Part shown: piece by piece, positions 18,009 through 28,000 of the stretch | Layout: every line of letters begins with the position of its first letter | Position numbering within the stretch: position 1 is the stretch's first letter | Origin: Marinibacterium anthonyi | GTDB taxonomy: Bacteria > Pseudomonadota > Alphaproteobacteria > Rhodobacterales > Rhodobacteraceae | Direction: 5' to 3' | Length of the DNA: 64,000 nucleotides | Assembly: GCA_003217735.2 (NCBI GenBank) | Contig: CP031585.1 | Location: 4,761,501 to 4,825,500, forward strand | Notes under the pieces: model-generated | The model's input: only the letters and a program-made list of their open reading frames with translations | Database searches by the model: none | What the model was told of the DNA's origin: nothing | Translations under genes and position numbers: made by a program

Positions 18009-18884
18009 GTGACACACAGCCTGACAGATACCGCCCCCCCCGCCCACGCGCTGACGCCCGACCAACGGTCCGCCTACATGGCCGACGGTTACCTGGCCCC
18101 CGTGGACGTCATGTCCGAAACCGAAGCCGCCGGCGTTCTGGGCGACATAGAACGGATCGAGGCGCAGACCCACGGACGCCTGTCCGGTCTTGTGCGTGCC
18201 AAGCCGCACCTGCTGCTGCCGTTCCTGTGGGATCTGGTCCACGACGCCCGGATCGTCGATGCGATCGAAAGCCTGCTGGGCCCCGACATCCTGTGCATTG
18301 GTGCCAGCACGATCGACAAGCCCGCCGGATCGGACGGCTATGTCGCCTGGCACCAGGACGCGACGTTCTGGGGACTGAACAAGGCCGACGGCGCCACCGC
18401 CTGGCTGGCGCTGACGCCCGCGACCCTGGAATCGGGCTGCATGTCGGTGGTGCCCGGCACCCAGACCCGACAGCTTCGGCATTTCGACACCAAGGACCCC
18501 AGGAACCTGCTGGGCGCGCGCGAAAGCGTCGATGCAGAGGTCGACCTGGACAAGGCGGTGCCGATGGTCCTGCAACCGGGCCAGATGTCGCTGCACCATC
18601 CGCTGGTGCTGCACGGATCCGGCCCCAACGCCGCGCCGCACCGGCGGCTGGGCTTCGTTGCCCGTTATGTTTCGGCCAATGTCCGGCAGGAAGGCGGCAC
18701 CGCCACGCTGGTGCGCGGGCGCAACCTGTCCGGCATGGACCTGGAACAGGCCCCGACCGGGGAACTGGATCGCGACGCGCTGGAACGCCACACCGACATC
18801 ATCCGCCGGGGCGCGGGCGTGGTGCGCGCCGCCAAGGCGGCGCACCTGGCCGGGGCCGATGCGGACCAGGAGGACCGGACATGA
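18009..18884 (+). CDS. Phytanoyl-CoA dioxygenase (PhyH) family protein, copy 1
   Basis: 291 residues from a GTG start 3 nt after the preceding stop. Fe(II)/2-oxoglutarate dioxygenase fold with the metal triad His115, Asp117 (WHQD) and His202 (LHGSGPN) and a following RRLGF segment whose Arg should bind 2-oxoglutarate. Such enzymes hydroxylate, halogenate or epoxidise aliphatic carbons, often on carrier- or CoA-bound substrates. His-x-Asp is intact, so hydroxylase rather than halogenase. Closely related to the next gene, with which it overlaps ATGA. Confidence 0.85.
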   Translation: MTHSLTDTAPPAHALTPDQRSAYMADGYLAPVDVMSETEAAGVLGDIERIEAQTHGRLSGLVRAKPHLLLPFLWDLVHDARIVDAIESLLGPDILCIGASTIDKPAGSDGYVAWHQDATFWGLNKADGATAWLALTPATLESGCMSVVPGTQTRQLRHFDTKDPRNLLGARESVDAEVDLDKAVPMVLQPGQMSLHHPLVLHGSGPNAAPHRRLGFVARYVSANVRQEGGTATLVRGRNLSGMDLEQAPTGELDRDALERHTDIIRRGAGVVRAAKAAHLAGADADQEDRT

Positions 18885-19705
18885 CCGCAACCTCGATCGA
18901 CACCTATGACGAAGCCGGCTTTGTCTCGCCCATCCGCGTGATGTCGGAAGCAGAAGCCGCGGCGCTGGTCACCGAGCTGGAAGCGCAGGAAAAGAAGTTC
19001 GGCGGAAAGCTGTCGACCACGATGAACGCCAAGGGGCACCTGCTGTTCCCGTTCCTATGGGACCTGGTCCAGGATCCCCGGATCGTCGACGAGGTGGAAA
19101 AGATCCTGGGTCCCGACATCCTGTGCTGGGGCGCGAGTTTCTTCAACAAGGATCCCGGGTCGGCCGACGTGGTGCCCTGGCACCAGGACGGCACCTGCTG
19201 GGGGCTGGACAAGCCCAGGGCGCTGACCGCCTGGGTCGCGCTGACGCCGGCCACGCCGGAAAACGGCTGCATGAAGGTCGTGCCCGGCACCCATCGCGAA
19301 TGGGTCCGCCACGCGGTGCGCAACGCGCCGTCCTCGATGCTGCCCCTGGGCGAGGAAGTCGCCGCGGATGTCGATCCGGCCGACGCGGTCGATTGCGTGC
19401 TGCAGCCGGGCGAAATGTCGATGCACCACGTCATGGTCGTGCACGGATCGTCCGCGAACAAGGCCACGGCGGGCCGCCGGATCGGCTTTGCGATCCGCTA
19501 CATCGCCGGCGACGTGGGCCAACAGGGCGGTCATCGCGGCTTTGCCACCTTGGTGCGCGGCAAGGATCACGGCACCTACGACCTGGAACAGCGGCCCGAA
19601 AAGGCGCTGGACCCCGCCGCGCTGCGCCGTCACCGCGAGATCCTGAAGCGTTCGGCCGAGATCGTCACCGAACAGGCCGCCGCGCTGGATCTCGAGACGC
19701 GTTAA
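18881..19705 (+). CDS. Phytanoyl-CoA dioxygenase (PhyH) family protein, copy 2
   Basis: 274 residues; ATG overlaps the stop of copy 1. Metal triad His101, Asp103 (WHQD) and His188 (VHGSS), with RRIGF as the 2-oxoglutarate-binding segment. Paralogous to copy 1 (shared PFLWDLV, GPDIL, WHQD, LTPAT, VVPGT blocks), so a tandem duplication that has diverged. Two such oxygenases suggest two successive or regio-different hydroxylations. The last 4 nt overlap the convergent GT2 gene. Confidence 0.85.
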   Translation: MTATSIDTYDEAGFVSPIRVMSEAEAAALVTELEAQEKKFGGKLSTTMNAKGHLLFPFLWDLVQDPRIVDEVEKILGPDILCWGASFFNKDPGSADVVPWHQDGTCWGLDKPRALTAWVALTPATPENGCMKVVPGTHREWVRHAVRNAPSSMLPLGEEVAADVDPADAVDCVLQPGEMSMHHVMVVHGSSANKATAGRRIGFAIRYIAGDVGQQGGHRGFATLVRGKDHGTYDLEQRPEKALDPAALRRHREILKRSAEIVTEQAAALDLETR

Positions 19706-20592
19706 CCCTTGTCCATGACACCCGTCGCGGCGTCGAACACCCACCCCCTGTCCCGCACCTTGCGGGGCGGGTGGCCGCGCAGGGCGGTGTAGGCGCGCGT
19801 CGCTTCCTTGACCCGCGACACGGCCAGGTCCTCGTCACTGGTCGACGTGCCGCCATGGATCTGGTGGAACGTCGCCACCCCGTCCATGCGAATAAGCTGC
19901 GTATCGGGATGCGCGACCGCCCGGCTAAGCATGTCGGGATTGCACATGCCCCCGCCGGGTTCCGAGAACGCCGGGTCGTAGCCCCCCAGCGCATCCCAGG
20001 TCGCGCGCGTCAGGAACAGCGCGTTCGATTCCAGCATCGCCCCGGTGACGGATGTTTCCTCGGGCCAGGACACCGCGAACAGATCGGTGCCCGGGGCCGG
20101 CCATCCGGCCTGGTCCAGCAGCGCATCCTCGACCGCCTGGTCATAGCCGTCGCGCGCGGCGCTTGCCTGCCGGGCCGACCCCAGCTGCCGGTTCGGGATG
20201 GCGATGACCGGGGCGGGATGATGGGCGGCCGCATCGCGCACGGCCGCCAGCAGGTTCGCCGAAGCCATCCGCGCCCCGTCGATCCACGCCCCGATGACCT
20301 GCCCCTCGGCCATCGCCAGCGCCTCGTTCATGGCGCCCACGGGCGAGGGGTGTTTGGCGCTGACGACCTTGAACCGCACCGGCGGGTCGGTCGGGGGAAG
20401 CAGCGGACAGGGGTCCGAGCCATTGTCGACGACGATGATCTCGTAATCGAGATCTTCGACGCCGTCCTGGAAGGCCCGCGACAGCGACAGGATTGTGCGC
20501 GGAAGCTCGCGCTGCATCTGCCAGCAGGCGATGACGACAGAGATTGACGGGCCTGTCGGTTTGGCCGCTTTCGCGATGGGGGCGTTTGTCAT
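19702..20592 (-). CDS. Family 2 glycosyltransferase
   Basis: 296 residues from the ATG at 20592 (a TTG six codons upstream is possible). GT-A opening ISVVIACWQMQRELPRTI, EIIVVDNGSDP, and MNEALAMAEGQVIGAWIDGA, where the usual DxD is reduced to a single Asp followed by Gly. A GGYDP segment follows. Cytoplasmic, no membrane helices. Substrate unknown. Convergent with PhyH copy 2 and only 22 nt from the divergent P450 start. Confidence 0.85.
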   Translation of the reverse strand: MTNAPIAKAAKPTGPSISVVIACWQMQRELPRTILSLSRAFQDGVEDLDYEIIVVDNGSDPCPLLPPTDPPVRFKVVSAKHPSPVGAMNEALAMAEGQVIGAWIDGARMASANLLAAVRDAAAHHPAPVIAIPNRQLGSARQASAARDGYDQAVEDALLDQAGWPAPGTDLFAVSWPEETSVTGAMLESNALFLTRATWDALGGYDPAFSEPGGGMCNPDMLSRAVAHPDTQLIRMDGVATFHQIHGGTSTSDEDLAVSRVKEATRAYTALRGHPPRKVRDRGWVFDAATGVMDKG

Positions 20593-20614
20593 AAGCTCAG
20601 TCAAATTCAAATGG

Positions 20615-21778
20615 ATGCAGTCGGTTCAGAACATGCCCCAGGCAAATCTTCAGGTACAGCCGGTTCAGGCGCTTGACGCGGACAATGACCCGTTCTTCCA
20701 CGGCCCGCCGGTCCAGTACGGGTTCGGGCGCTGGAAAGTGTCGCGCCTGAAGGACATCCGCGCCGTGCATGCCGACCCCGACGCCACCGTCGACAAGCTG
20801 AGCCTCAAGGCGATCCGGCACGCGATCCACAGCCTTGCCCTGGACGTCCCGTCGATCATGGTGGTGATGGGCCCCATCGGGCGCGACCACCGCACGCCGA
20901 ATGATGATGAACGCAAGGCCAATATCGTCGTCACCAAGCGGTTCCTGGAAAGCATCGGCGACTTCGACTTCGACGCACCGTTTTCGCGATGCGTCGCCGC
21001 GACGGCCGGAACGGTCGCGGACGCCAGTACCGAATTGGTCGGCCCGATGCTGGACGCGTGGCGCGCCGAGGCGCTGGGGATGGATGCGCGGCTGGGGCTG
21101 GAGATCGAGACCGACATCATGCGCGTCGTGCGTCTGCTGGATTTCCATACCCGCGACGCCCTGCTGGAATGCGACGCGGCCGCCGCGCGGATCCTGGCCG
21201 GGCTCGACCGGCTTGACCGGACGCCCGGGCGGTTCGGGTTGGATCCGGTCCTGCACTGGGCCGCGCCGGCCTTCACCGCCATGGCCCCGCTCAGGTACAC
21301 CTGCATCTCCATGTTGGCCAAGCTGGCCGACGCACCGGACCTGCAGGAACAGTTGCGCGCCGCCCCTGCGCTGCGCCCCGGCTTCATCCAGGAAGCCGAA
21401 CGCCTTTACGGCGCCTTCCGCTACACGCCCCGCCAGATCGGGCCGCGCGGGCTGGACCTGGGGGATGCCAAGCTGCCGCCGCGCTGCCTGGTCCAGCTGG
21501 ACCTGGCCGCAGCCAACCGCGATCCCGAGACCTGGGAAGACCCCGACGCATTCCGCATGGGACGGCCGCGCGCGGGCACGGCGACGTTCGGGTTCGGGCC
21601 GTTGGGTTGCACCGGCGGGCAGGTCAGCCGCCGGATCATGGCGCGGCTGCTGGACCTGGTCATGGACAATGTCCGCCTGTCGGTGCCCGACGATCCCAGG
21701 GCGCAACGCCGGGGCACGCTGAACCCGGGGCAGATGCGCGGGTATTCCTTCTGCCCGCTGGCGGTCGAACGGCTGTAA
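20615..21778 (+). CDS. Cytochrome P450 with atypical I-helix
   Basis: 387 residues, soluble bacterial type. The heme-binding loop FGFGPLGCTGG has the ligand Cys332. A K-helix ExxR (EAER) is followed by an R-x-G turn region and DPETWEDPDAFRMGR (PERF-like). In the I-helix the usual (A/G)GxxTT acid-alcohol pair that delivers protons to oxygen is replaced by AMAPLRYT, so it may not be a standard monooxygenase. ATG 20615 is used; ATG 20633 is an alternative. Ribosome-binding site weak. Electron-transfer partners are not in the window. Confidence 0.8.
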   Translation: MQSVQNMPQANLQVQPVQALDADNDPFFHGPPVQYGFGRWKVSRLKDIRAVHADPDATVDKLSLKAIRHAIHSLALDVPSIMVVMGPIGRDHRTPNDDERKANIVVTKRFLESIGDFDFDAPFSRCVAATAGTVADASTELVGPMLDAWRAEALGMDARLGLEIETDIMRVVRLLDFHTRDALLECDAAAARILAGLDRLDRTPGRFGLDPVLHWAAPAFTAMAPLRYTCISMLAKLADAPDLQEQLRAAPALRPGFIQEAERLYGAFRYTPRQIGPRGLDLGDAKLPPRCLVQLDLAAANRDPETWEDPDAFRMGRPRAGTATFGFGPLGCTGGQVSRRIMARLLDLVMDNVRLSVPDDPRAQRRGTLNPGQMRGYSFCPLAVERL

Positions 21779-21784
21779 CCGGTC

Positions 21785-24748
21785 TCAGCCAGAGAATTTC
21801 TTGCGCAACTGCCGGTCGACCGCGGCCCAGATCGTGTCGCATCGGTTCTTCCACGACAGCGACTCGCTCAGCGCCTGCGGCAGGAACCTGGGGCCGTTCT
21901 TCTTGCGATCCTCAAGCGCCGCATCGACGCCCTGGATGAATTCGTCCGCCGTTGCGGTCACCCGGACCTCGTCGCGCAGATCGTCCAGGTTGGCAATGTC
22001 CGACGACACCACGGGCACGCCCAGCGACCGGTAGACATACATCTTCAGCGGGTTCATCCGGTCGGACAGGTCGCTGCGTTCATGCGGCACGATGGCAACG
22101 TGGAACGCCGCGATGCAGGCGCGGGCGATGTCGTGACGGCGCACACCCAGCACATGGACATTGGGCAGCTTTTCCATCCTGTCCAGCTCGGCCTTGCGCG
22201 ACAGCTTGCCGATCAGCACGATCTGGTAATCCGGCCGGGCCTTGGACAGCTTTTCGACCAGGTCGAAATCGAACCTGTCGTTCATGTTGCCGCAATAGCC
22301 GACGATCTTGTCACCCAGCCGGGCGATCTCGGCCGCGGGCGCGGGCGGTTCGGCCAGAGCATCCAGGCCGTTGGGAACCAGCAGCGCGTCCGGATCTGTC
22401 CTGAGGATGCGATCCAGAACGGGCTGGCAATTGGTCACGGACACGTCCGTGCAGTCGCCCATGAACGCATAGTTCCGGTCCAGCTGCCGACGCCGTTCAG
22501 GCGAGTTTTCCCAGAACCGCTGGTCGTCGATGTAATCGCTTACGATGAACGGGAACTGGATCCGGCGCTGCACGTCGGGAAAGGCATCGACCACGGGGCA
22601 GACCCAGGCCATGCAATTGTCCCGCATCTCAAGCTCTTCCAGCCAGGTGTCGACGGCGTTGGGGAAACTCTCTGGCCCGGGAACCTTGCGGCCCAGCAGG
22701 GTGTGGTGTTCCTTGCCCATCACAAAGCTGCGCTGGTAGAAATTCGCCCGGTCCGCGGCGCCCGTCAGCCGCATCAGCGTGTTGGCCGATATCAGGTCGC
22801 GTTCGGGTTCGGCCGACGGCCGCATCGGGTTGGGCTGGAACTGCAGCTTGGTGACCTCGATCGGCGCTTCGATGTGCAGCACGTTGGCGACCTCGGGCCG
22901 GTTGACCAGTTCGTGCAGCAGCATGTCCTGCCGACGCCCGTAAAGCCCGGTGTCGTTCTGCTTCCAGAAGAAGACGATGTTCACCGGCCGGTCCGGATCG
23001 ATCCTGTCGGCCACGCGGCGCCCGCCCCGCAACGCCGGCGCGGCAAGCTTCGTCAGCTCTTCGGGCAGGTTGCCCGGCATCTCGCGGTCGATGAACCGCA
23101 GCAGGCGCGCGGTGTCGAAATGCAGCCGCGGCCCGGGTTTGCGCGCCGCCTCGATGGCCTGAAGCGCACGGGCGCAATTGGGTTCATACGCCATCTCTTG
23201 TTCAAAGAAGGGATGGACCTTGGGCGCGTCGGCGCAGGTATCCAGCGCATCCAACAGGCGCTGCACAAGGGAATCGTCCGGTGCAATGGCCATCGCCGCA
23301 CCAGAGGCGATCACGTCGTTCACCGGCGGCACGTCGGTGATCAGCACCCGGGTGCCGACGGCGACGGCATCGGTCAGCTTGGCCGGTGTCTGGCTTTGGG
23401 AAATCGCGCTGGTGCGGTCCTGCAGCAAAACGACCACGTCGGCCATCGCGTTCAGGTCCAGGACCCGGGAAAACGGCTGGGTGTAAAGACGCTTCAGCCG
23501 CAGACCCTGCATCGCCTCCAGCTCGCGTTCCATGGCCGGATCCACGACCGAACCGGCAATGCACAGCACCACGTCCGGCCGGTTCAGTCCGACAACGGCC
23601 TCGGCCAGTTCCAGCAGCCCCTTGTGGCGGCGCGGCGTGCCCAGGAACAGCACGATCTTGTCGTCCGCGGCAAAGCCGAATTCGGTGCGCGTCCGGTCCC
23701 GCCGCGAAATCGCGGCGTCGGCGTCTTGCTTGCGGCGGCCGTGACGGACCAGCGTCGCGTCAAAGCGGTCGCACAGGACCGGATTGCAGGCCGTCACCCC
23801 GTCGAAGGACTCCAGCATGCCCAACGCCAGTTCGGTCCAGTCCTTGCCCTGCGACCGCGTCCAGTCCTGCGGATCGAGATCCAGCAGGAAGGTTTCAAGA
23901 TCGCGCCGCCCCTCGCCCTTCACGAAGGCCAGTTCGTCGTCATCCATGTCGCACAGGATCGTGGCGCCGTGTATCTGCTTGTACAGCAGCCCGATCAGCA
24001 TGCCGGGAAAGCGCGCCTTCGACACCCAGACGGTCTTGGCCGGCCAGTCCCGGACAAGGCGCAGCGCGCCTTCCATCAGGTGGCGGAAGTAGGGGGCATG
24101 CCAGCCAAAGATCGGCACCCGGCGGTCGGCGCTGGCCAGCGGCGGCCACAGGTCGTCACCGTAAAGCGGGAACATCGGCCCGGCGACGGCGGTCGGCACC
24201 GCGTCGCAGATCGTCTCGGCCATGGTGATGCCGCGCCCGACGACGTTGTGCCCGATGTCCCACGACACCACCAGCACCCGGTCTTCCGGCGCAGCGGTCA
24301 GGAAATCGGCCTTGCCGCTGGCGGGCCAGGTCAGAAGCTCGGCCGGCGCGTGCCAGTGCTTCTCCATCGACACCTGTTTGATCAGGCTCTCAAGCCGCCC
24401 TTTCGCCGGCGCGAAACCGGGCATCTTGGCCAGCGCCTCGCGGTAAAGCGCGATCGCCCGATCGTAATCCAGCCGGGCCGTCGCAAGCTCGGCCTCGATC
24501 ATGGGGGTCCAGGGGAAGTTCGGGAAATCGCGGCGCAGCTCGGCGATATGCTCGGCGGCAAGCTCAAGCTCGCCGGCCTTCACGTGCATGTCCGCAAGAC
24601 GGATCAGAATTGTCTGATTGGCGCCGAACTGCCGCAGCGCCTTCTGGTACAGCCCCGTCGCCTCGTCGAATTTTCCAGCCTGAAAAACCACTTCGGCCCG
24701 GCGCAAGATATCCGCTTGCGCGTTCTCAGCGTCCTTGGTTGCAGTCAC
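21785..24748 (-). CDS. TPR-containing double glycosyltransferase (GT4-type)
   Basis: 987 residues. Residues 10-130 are TPR-like repeats (FDEATGLYQKALRQFG, YDRAIALYREALAKMPG). Two GT-B-type modules follow. Module 1 (about 160-560) has VLVVSWDIGHNVVGRG, IVLFLGTPRRHKGL and a C-terminal nucleotide-binding half with TPAKLTDAVAVGT. Module 2 (about 590-985) has VNIVFFWKQNDTGLYGRR, KIVGYCGNMNDRFDFDLV and MNPLKMYVYRSLGVPVVSS. No signal peptide. Such fusions can add two different sugars or build a repeating glycan. Divergent from the pyruvyl-transferase fusion gene. Confidence 0.85.
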   Translation of the reverse strand: MTATKDAENAQADILRRAEVVFQAGKFDEATGLYQKALRQFGANQTILIRLADMHVKAGELELAAEHIAELRRDFPNFPWTPMIEAELATARLDYDRAIALYREALAKMPGFAPAKGRLESLIKQVSMEKHWHAPAELLTWPASGKADFLTAAPEDRVLVVSWDIGHNVVGRGITMAETICDAVPTAVAGPMFPLYGDDLWPPLASADRRVPIFGWHAPYFRHLMEGALRLVRDWPAKTVWVSKARFPGMLIGLLYKQIHGATILCDMDDDELAFVKGEGRRDLETFLLDLDPQDWTRSQGKDWTELALGMLESFDGVTACNPVLCDRFDATLVRHGRRKQDADAAISRRDRTRTEFGFAADDKIVLFLGTPRRHKGLLELAEAVVGLNRPDVVLCIAGSVVDPAMERELEAMQGLRLKRLYTQPFSRVLDLNAMADVVVLLQDRTSAISQSQTPAKLTDAVAVGTRVLITDVPPVNDVIASGAAMAIAPDDSLVQRLLDALDTCADAPKVHPFFEQEMAYEPNCARALQAIEAARKPGPRLHFDTARLLRFIDREMPGNLPEELTKLAAPALRGGRRVADRIDPDRPVNIVFFWKQNDTGLYGRRQDMLLHELVNRPEVANVLHIEAPIEVTKLQFQPNPMRPSAEPERDLISANTLMRLTGAADRANFYQRSFVMGKEHHTLLGRKVPGPESFPNAVDTWLEELEMRDNCMAWVCPVVDAFPDVQRRIQFPFIVSDYIDDQRFWENSPERRRQLDRNYAFMGDCTDVSVTNCQPVLDRILRTDPDALLVPNGLDALAEPPAPAAEIARLGDKIVGYCGNMNDRFDFDLVEKLSKARPDYQIVLIGKLSRKAELDRMEKLPNVHVLGVRRHDIARACIAAFHVAIVPHERSDLSDRMNPLKMYVYRSLGVPVVSSDIANLDDLRDEVRVTATADEFIQGVDAALEDRKKNGPRFLPQALSESLSWKNRCDTIWAAVDRQLRKKFSG

Positions 24749-25052
24749 TTCGCGTCCCTGTGTCGTTTAGGACCGTCGTCGTGCACGGTCGGTGTCAGTG
24801 TGTACGTTTACCCAATTCAAACGCTTAAGACTCATACACTTAGTACTGCAAACACCTGTTTCCCGTCCGGGAAGTCGTCTCAAATGTGCTGTCGCCGAAA
24901 GAATAGGCACGCAGGCGACAGCACGCGCAGGACACGTTGTACATCCTCCTAAACCGATGGCAAGATACAACAATCCCGCCGTTCTTCATAGCGGGAGAGA
25001 TCAACGCGGGCGGCTGTCTTGTATGCACCTCCGCTCATTGGGAAATACTTGA
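24749..25052. promoter_or_regulatory. 304-nt divergent spacer with two perfect inverted repeats
   Basis: No gene. A/T-rich around 24795-24850 (likely promoters). It contains TTCCCG-TC-CGGGAA (24860-24873) and an 11-bp perfect inverted repeat GTGCTGTCGCC (24886-24896) / GGCGACAGCAC (24914-24924) with a 17-nt loop. There is no U tract after either, so they are more likely leader structures or operators than terminators. Confidence 0.5.
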
Positions 25053-28000
25053 ATGCCCCTGACTTCCGGCCCCCGGCGGCGCATTGCCATCTTCGGGACC
25101 TTCGATGTCGAGAACTACGGCGACCTGCTGTTTCCGCTGGTGGCCGGGCAGTGCCTGGGGCGTTTTGGCGTCGACGTGGTCCCGGTTTCGCCGACATCGG
25201 ACCGGGTCTGTTACACGGACGCGATCCCGCCGCTGTCAATTGCCGAATTCGCCCGGACCGCGTCCGGTTTCGACGGCGTTCTGATTGGGGGCGGCAACAT
25301 TATCCACGTGCGGGATTTCGGTCTTCCGGCTTATGACGCAATCGCTTACCCGATGCTTTGGGCGGGGGCGACCGCCCATGCCGTGCGCCACGCCATCCCG
25401 GTGATGTGGAACGCGCCGGGGGTCTTGCCGCTGCGCGATCCCGGAACGCCACCCGGCTGGCTGACCCGCGTGGCCCAGGCCGCCGATCACTTTACCGTGC
25501 GCGACACCCACAGCGCTCATGTCATGGGCCAGTGGAGCGGACGCCGGCCCGATGTCATGCCGGATTCGGTCCTGGACCTGGCCCGACTGTGGCCGCGGGA
25601 CATGATGCTGGACCGTTGCCGCGCGCTGCGCGACGACATGGGCATCGGCAAGGATACGCCGGTCATCGCGCTGCACGTCAAGCGACGCAGCCTCGGCACC
25701 ATGGATGTCGCGGCGTTTTCGGCCGCCTTGGCCTTGGCGCTGGAAGATGCCGGCGCGGTGGCCGTCCTGCTGGCCATCGGCCGGTGCCATGACGATCACA
25801 CCCTGGTCCGCGAAATCCACGCCGCCGCCGGCGCGCGGACCGTGCCCTTCGAAGACGCAGATGCCCTGCAGGACATCGCGGCGATGATCGCCGGGTCGGA
25901 CGCCTATGTCGGCGCCTCGCTGCACGGTCATATCACCGCCGCGGCCTATGGCACGCCAGCGCGCGTGGTCACCGTGCCCGCACTGCACAAGTTCATCGGC
26001 CAGGCGCAACTGATGGACCGTGCCGATGAACTGGTGCCGGACTGGGCCACCGCCCTGACCGACTTTCGCACGGTTCTGTCCGAACCGCTGCGGCCGCTCC
26101 CCGCGGAAGTGGGCACCCGGCTGAGCCAGCATTGGTCCGCCGCCGCCGCCTTGGTGCAAAACGGCGCGGCCCCGAACAAGGCGATGATCTTCGGCGATGC
26201 CCCCATCGAGGACGCCCTGCGCCGGGCCGTCCAGGACCAGACCACGCCCCCCCGACCGTCGCGACGGTCGGGGCGAGCCACGAATGACACCCGAAAGACC
26301 AGGAGAAGCGGGATGACGCAAGATACCCTGACAGATTGGGACAGCGCGAAGATAAACGGCCTCATTTCCTCGGGCGAGCACGACAGCGCCACGACGCAGA
26401 TCGATGCCGTTCTTGAACAAAGGCCCAGCTTTCTGCCCGCCCGGCTGGCGCAGATCCGCCTCAGGATGGCCGCGGGCGACCGGGCCGAAGCCTCGGAGAT
26501 GTCGCTGGAACTGGCGGACGAGGTGCCGGACAACCCCTGGGTCTGGCTGCTGGCGATGCAGGCTCATGCGGCGACCGGGGATGTTGAAACCGCGAAGGCG
26601 ATCTTTGACGATGGGTTCGACCGGCTGTCGCCGCCCGATCAGGTTCTGTCGGCGGCGCTGAGCGCGCTTCTGCCGGTGCTGGGCGGCACCAAGGAGCAGA
26701 TCGCGTTCCTGCAGGAGGCCCTGAAGATCAGACCGGACGACCAGACCTTGCAGATCAGGCTGGCGACACGGGCGCACCTGGCCGGCGACGTCAAGCTGTC
26801 GCTGGACATGCTGACCAAGGCCGAAGCGCAGGGCCCCCTGCCCGCCTTTGCACAGCGCGTCCGGACGCAGCTGCTGCCGCACCTGACCAGCATGGACGAG
26901 GCCGCCGACGAACTGGCCAGACAGGTGGACGCCGGGGGCGAGGACGCCGAGACGCTCTGCCGCCTGTGCCGCTATGCCGCCGCCGCCGGCCGGTTCGAAC
27001 AATCGCAGACCGCGCTGCTGCGCGCGCTGGACCTGCATCCGCTGGAATGGCGGCCGCTGTATCGGCTGAACCGCATCTTCCTGCCCGCCGCGCAGGATGC
27101 CGAGATCTTCGCAAAGCTCGACACGCTGCGGCTGGAGGCGGATACCGACCGCAACTGGCGGCTGCAGTTCGCGTTCTTCGCGCTGAGGGTCGGGGAAACC
27201 GCCATCGCGCAGGACGTGCTTCAGACCCTGTCCGACGACCCGGTGGTCGGACCGACGGCGCGCGACCTGCTGGCGGCGGTAAAGGCCACCGGCGAACCGC
27301 ACCCGCGCCCCGAAGTGATCGCGGATGACGACGTGCGCGTGGTCCGCAAAGACGGCGCGCAGGGAACGATCGTGGTCTTCGGCAATTTCCTGGGCGGGAT
27401 CAGCTATGTGCCCGACCGGTACCTGGACAACCTGCTGGCCGACCTGCCCGCCAACGTGATCTACATGCGCGACCCGCATGGCCGGGTCTACCTGAACGGC
27501 ATCCCCCAGCTTGGCCCAGACGAGGCCGCCATGCAGCAGGCCCTGCGCGACCGTCTTGCAGACCTTGGCGGCGGCAGGGTTGTCACCATGGGCAGCTCGG
27601 CCTCGGGGTATGCCGCGCTGCGCGCGGGGCTCGCCATCGGGGCGGATGCGGTGATTTCGCTTGCCGGGTTGATCACGCCGGGCCGGGGCGATGAACAGGA
27701 CCCGCTGCACAACCGCATGGGAATGGAAGAGCTGTTTGGCCGGGACCCCGAAGCGATGGATCTGCGCCCGGCGCTGGCCGCGAAGAAGGCCACGCATCTG
27801 ACCCTGGTCATCGGCGCAGAGTATGAACCCGATATCGGTCGCAGCCGGGTGGCCAAGGACCTGGACAATGCCACGGTTCACCTGATGCCGGGCGTGACGA
27901 CGCACCACAGCGCGATCCCTGCGATTGCCGATGGAACCCTGGTGCAGCTGCTGACGGCCGCGCTTGACCCAAGCCCCACGTCCGCCGAGTCCAAAACCGC

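Noticed and set aside
22082-24952. 956-codon plus-strand frame over the double glycosyltransferase gene
   Set aside because: Antisense shadow without recognisable domains; the minus-strand product has TPR and GT-B features.
26250-26273. Perfect palindrome as an ordinary intrinsic terminator
   Set aside because: It has no loop and no U tract and lies inside an open frame directly before a ribosome-binding site.
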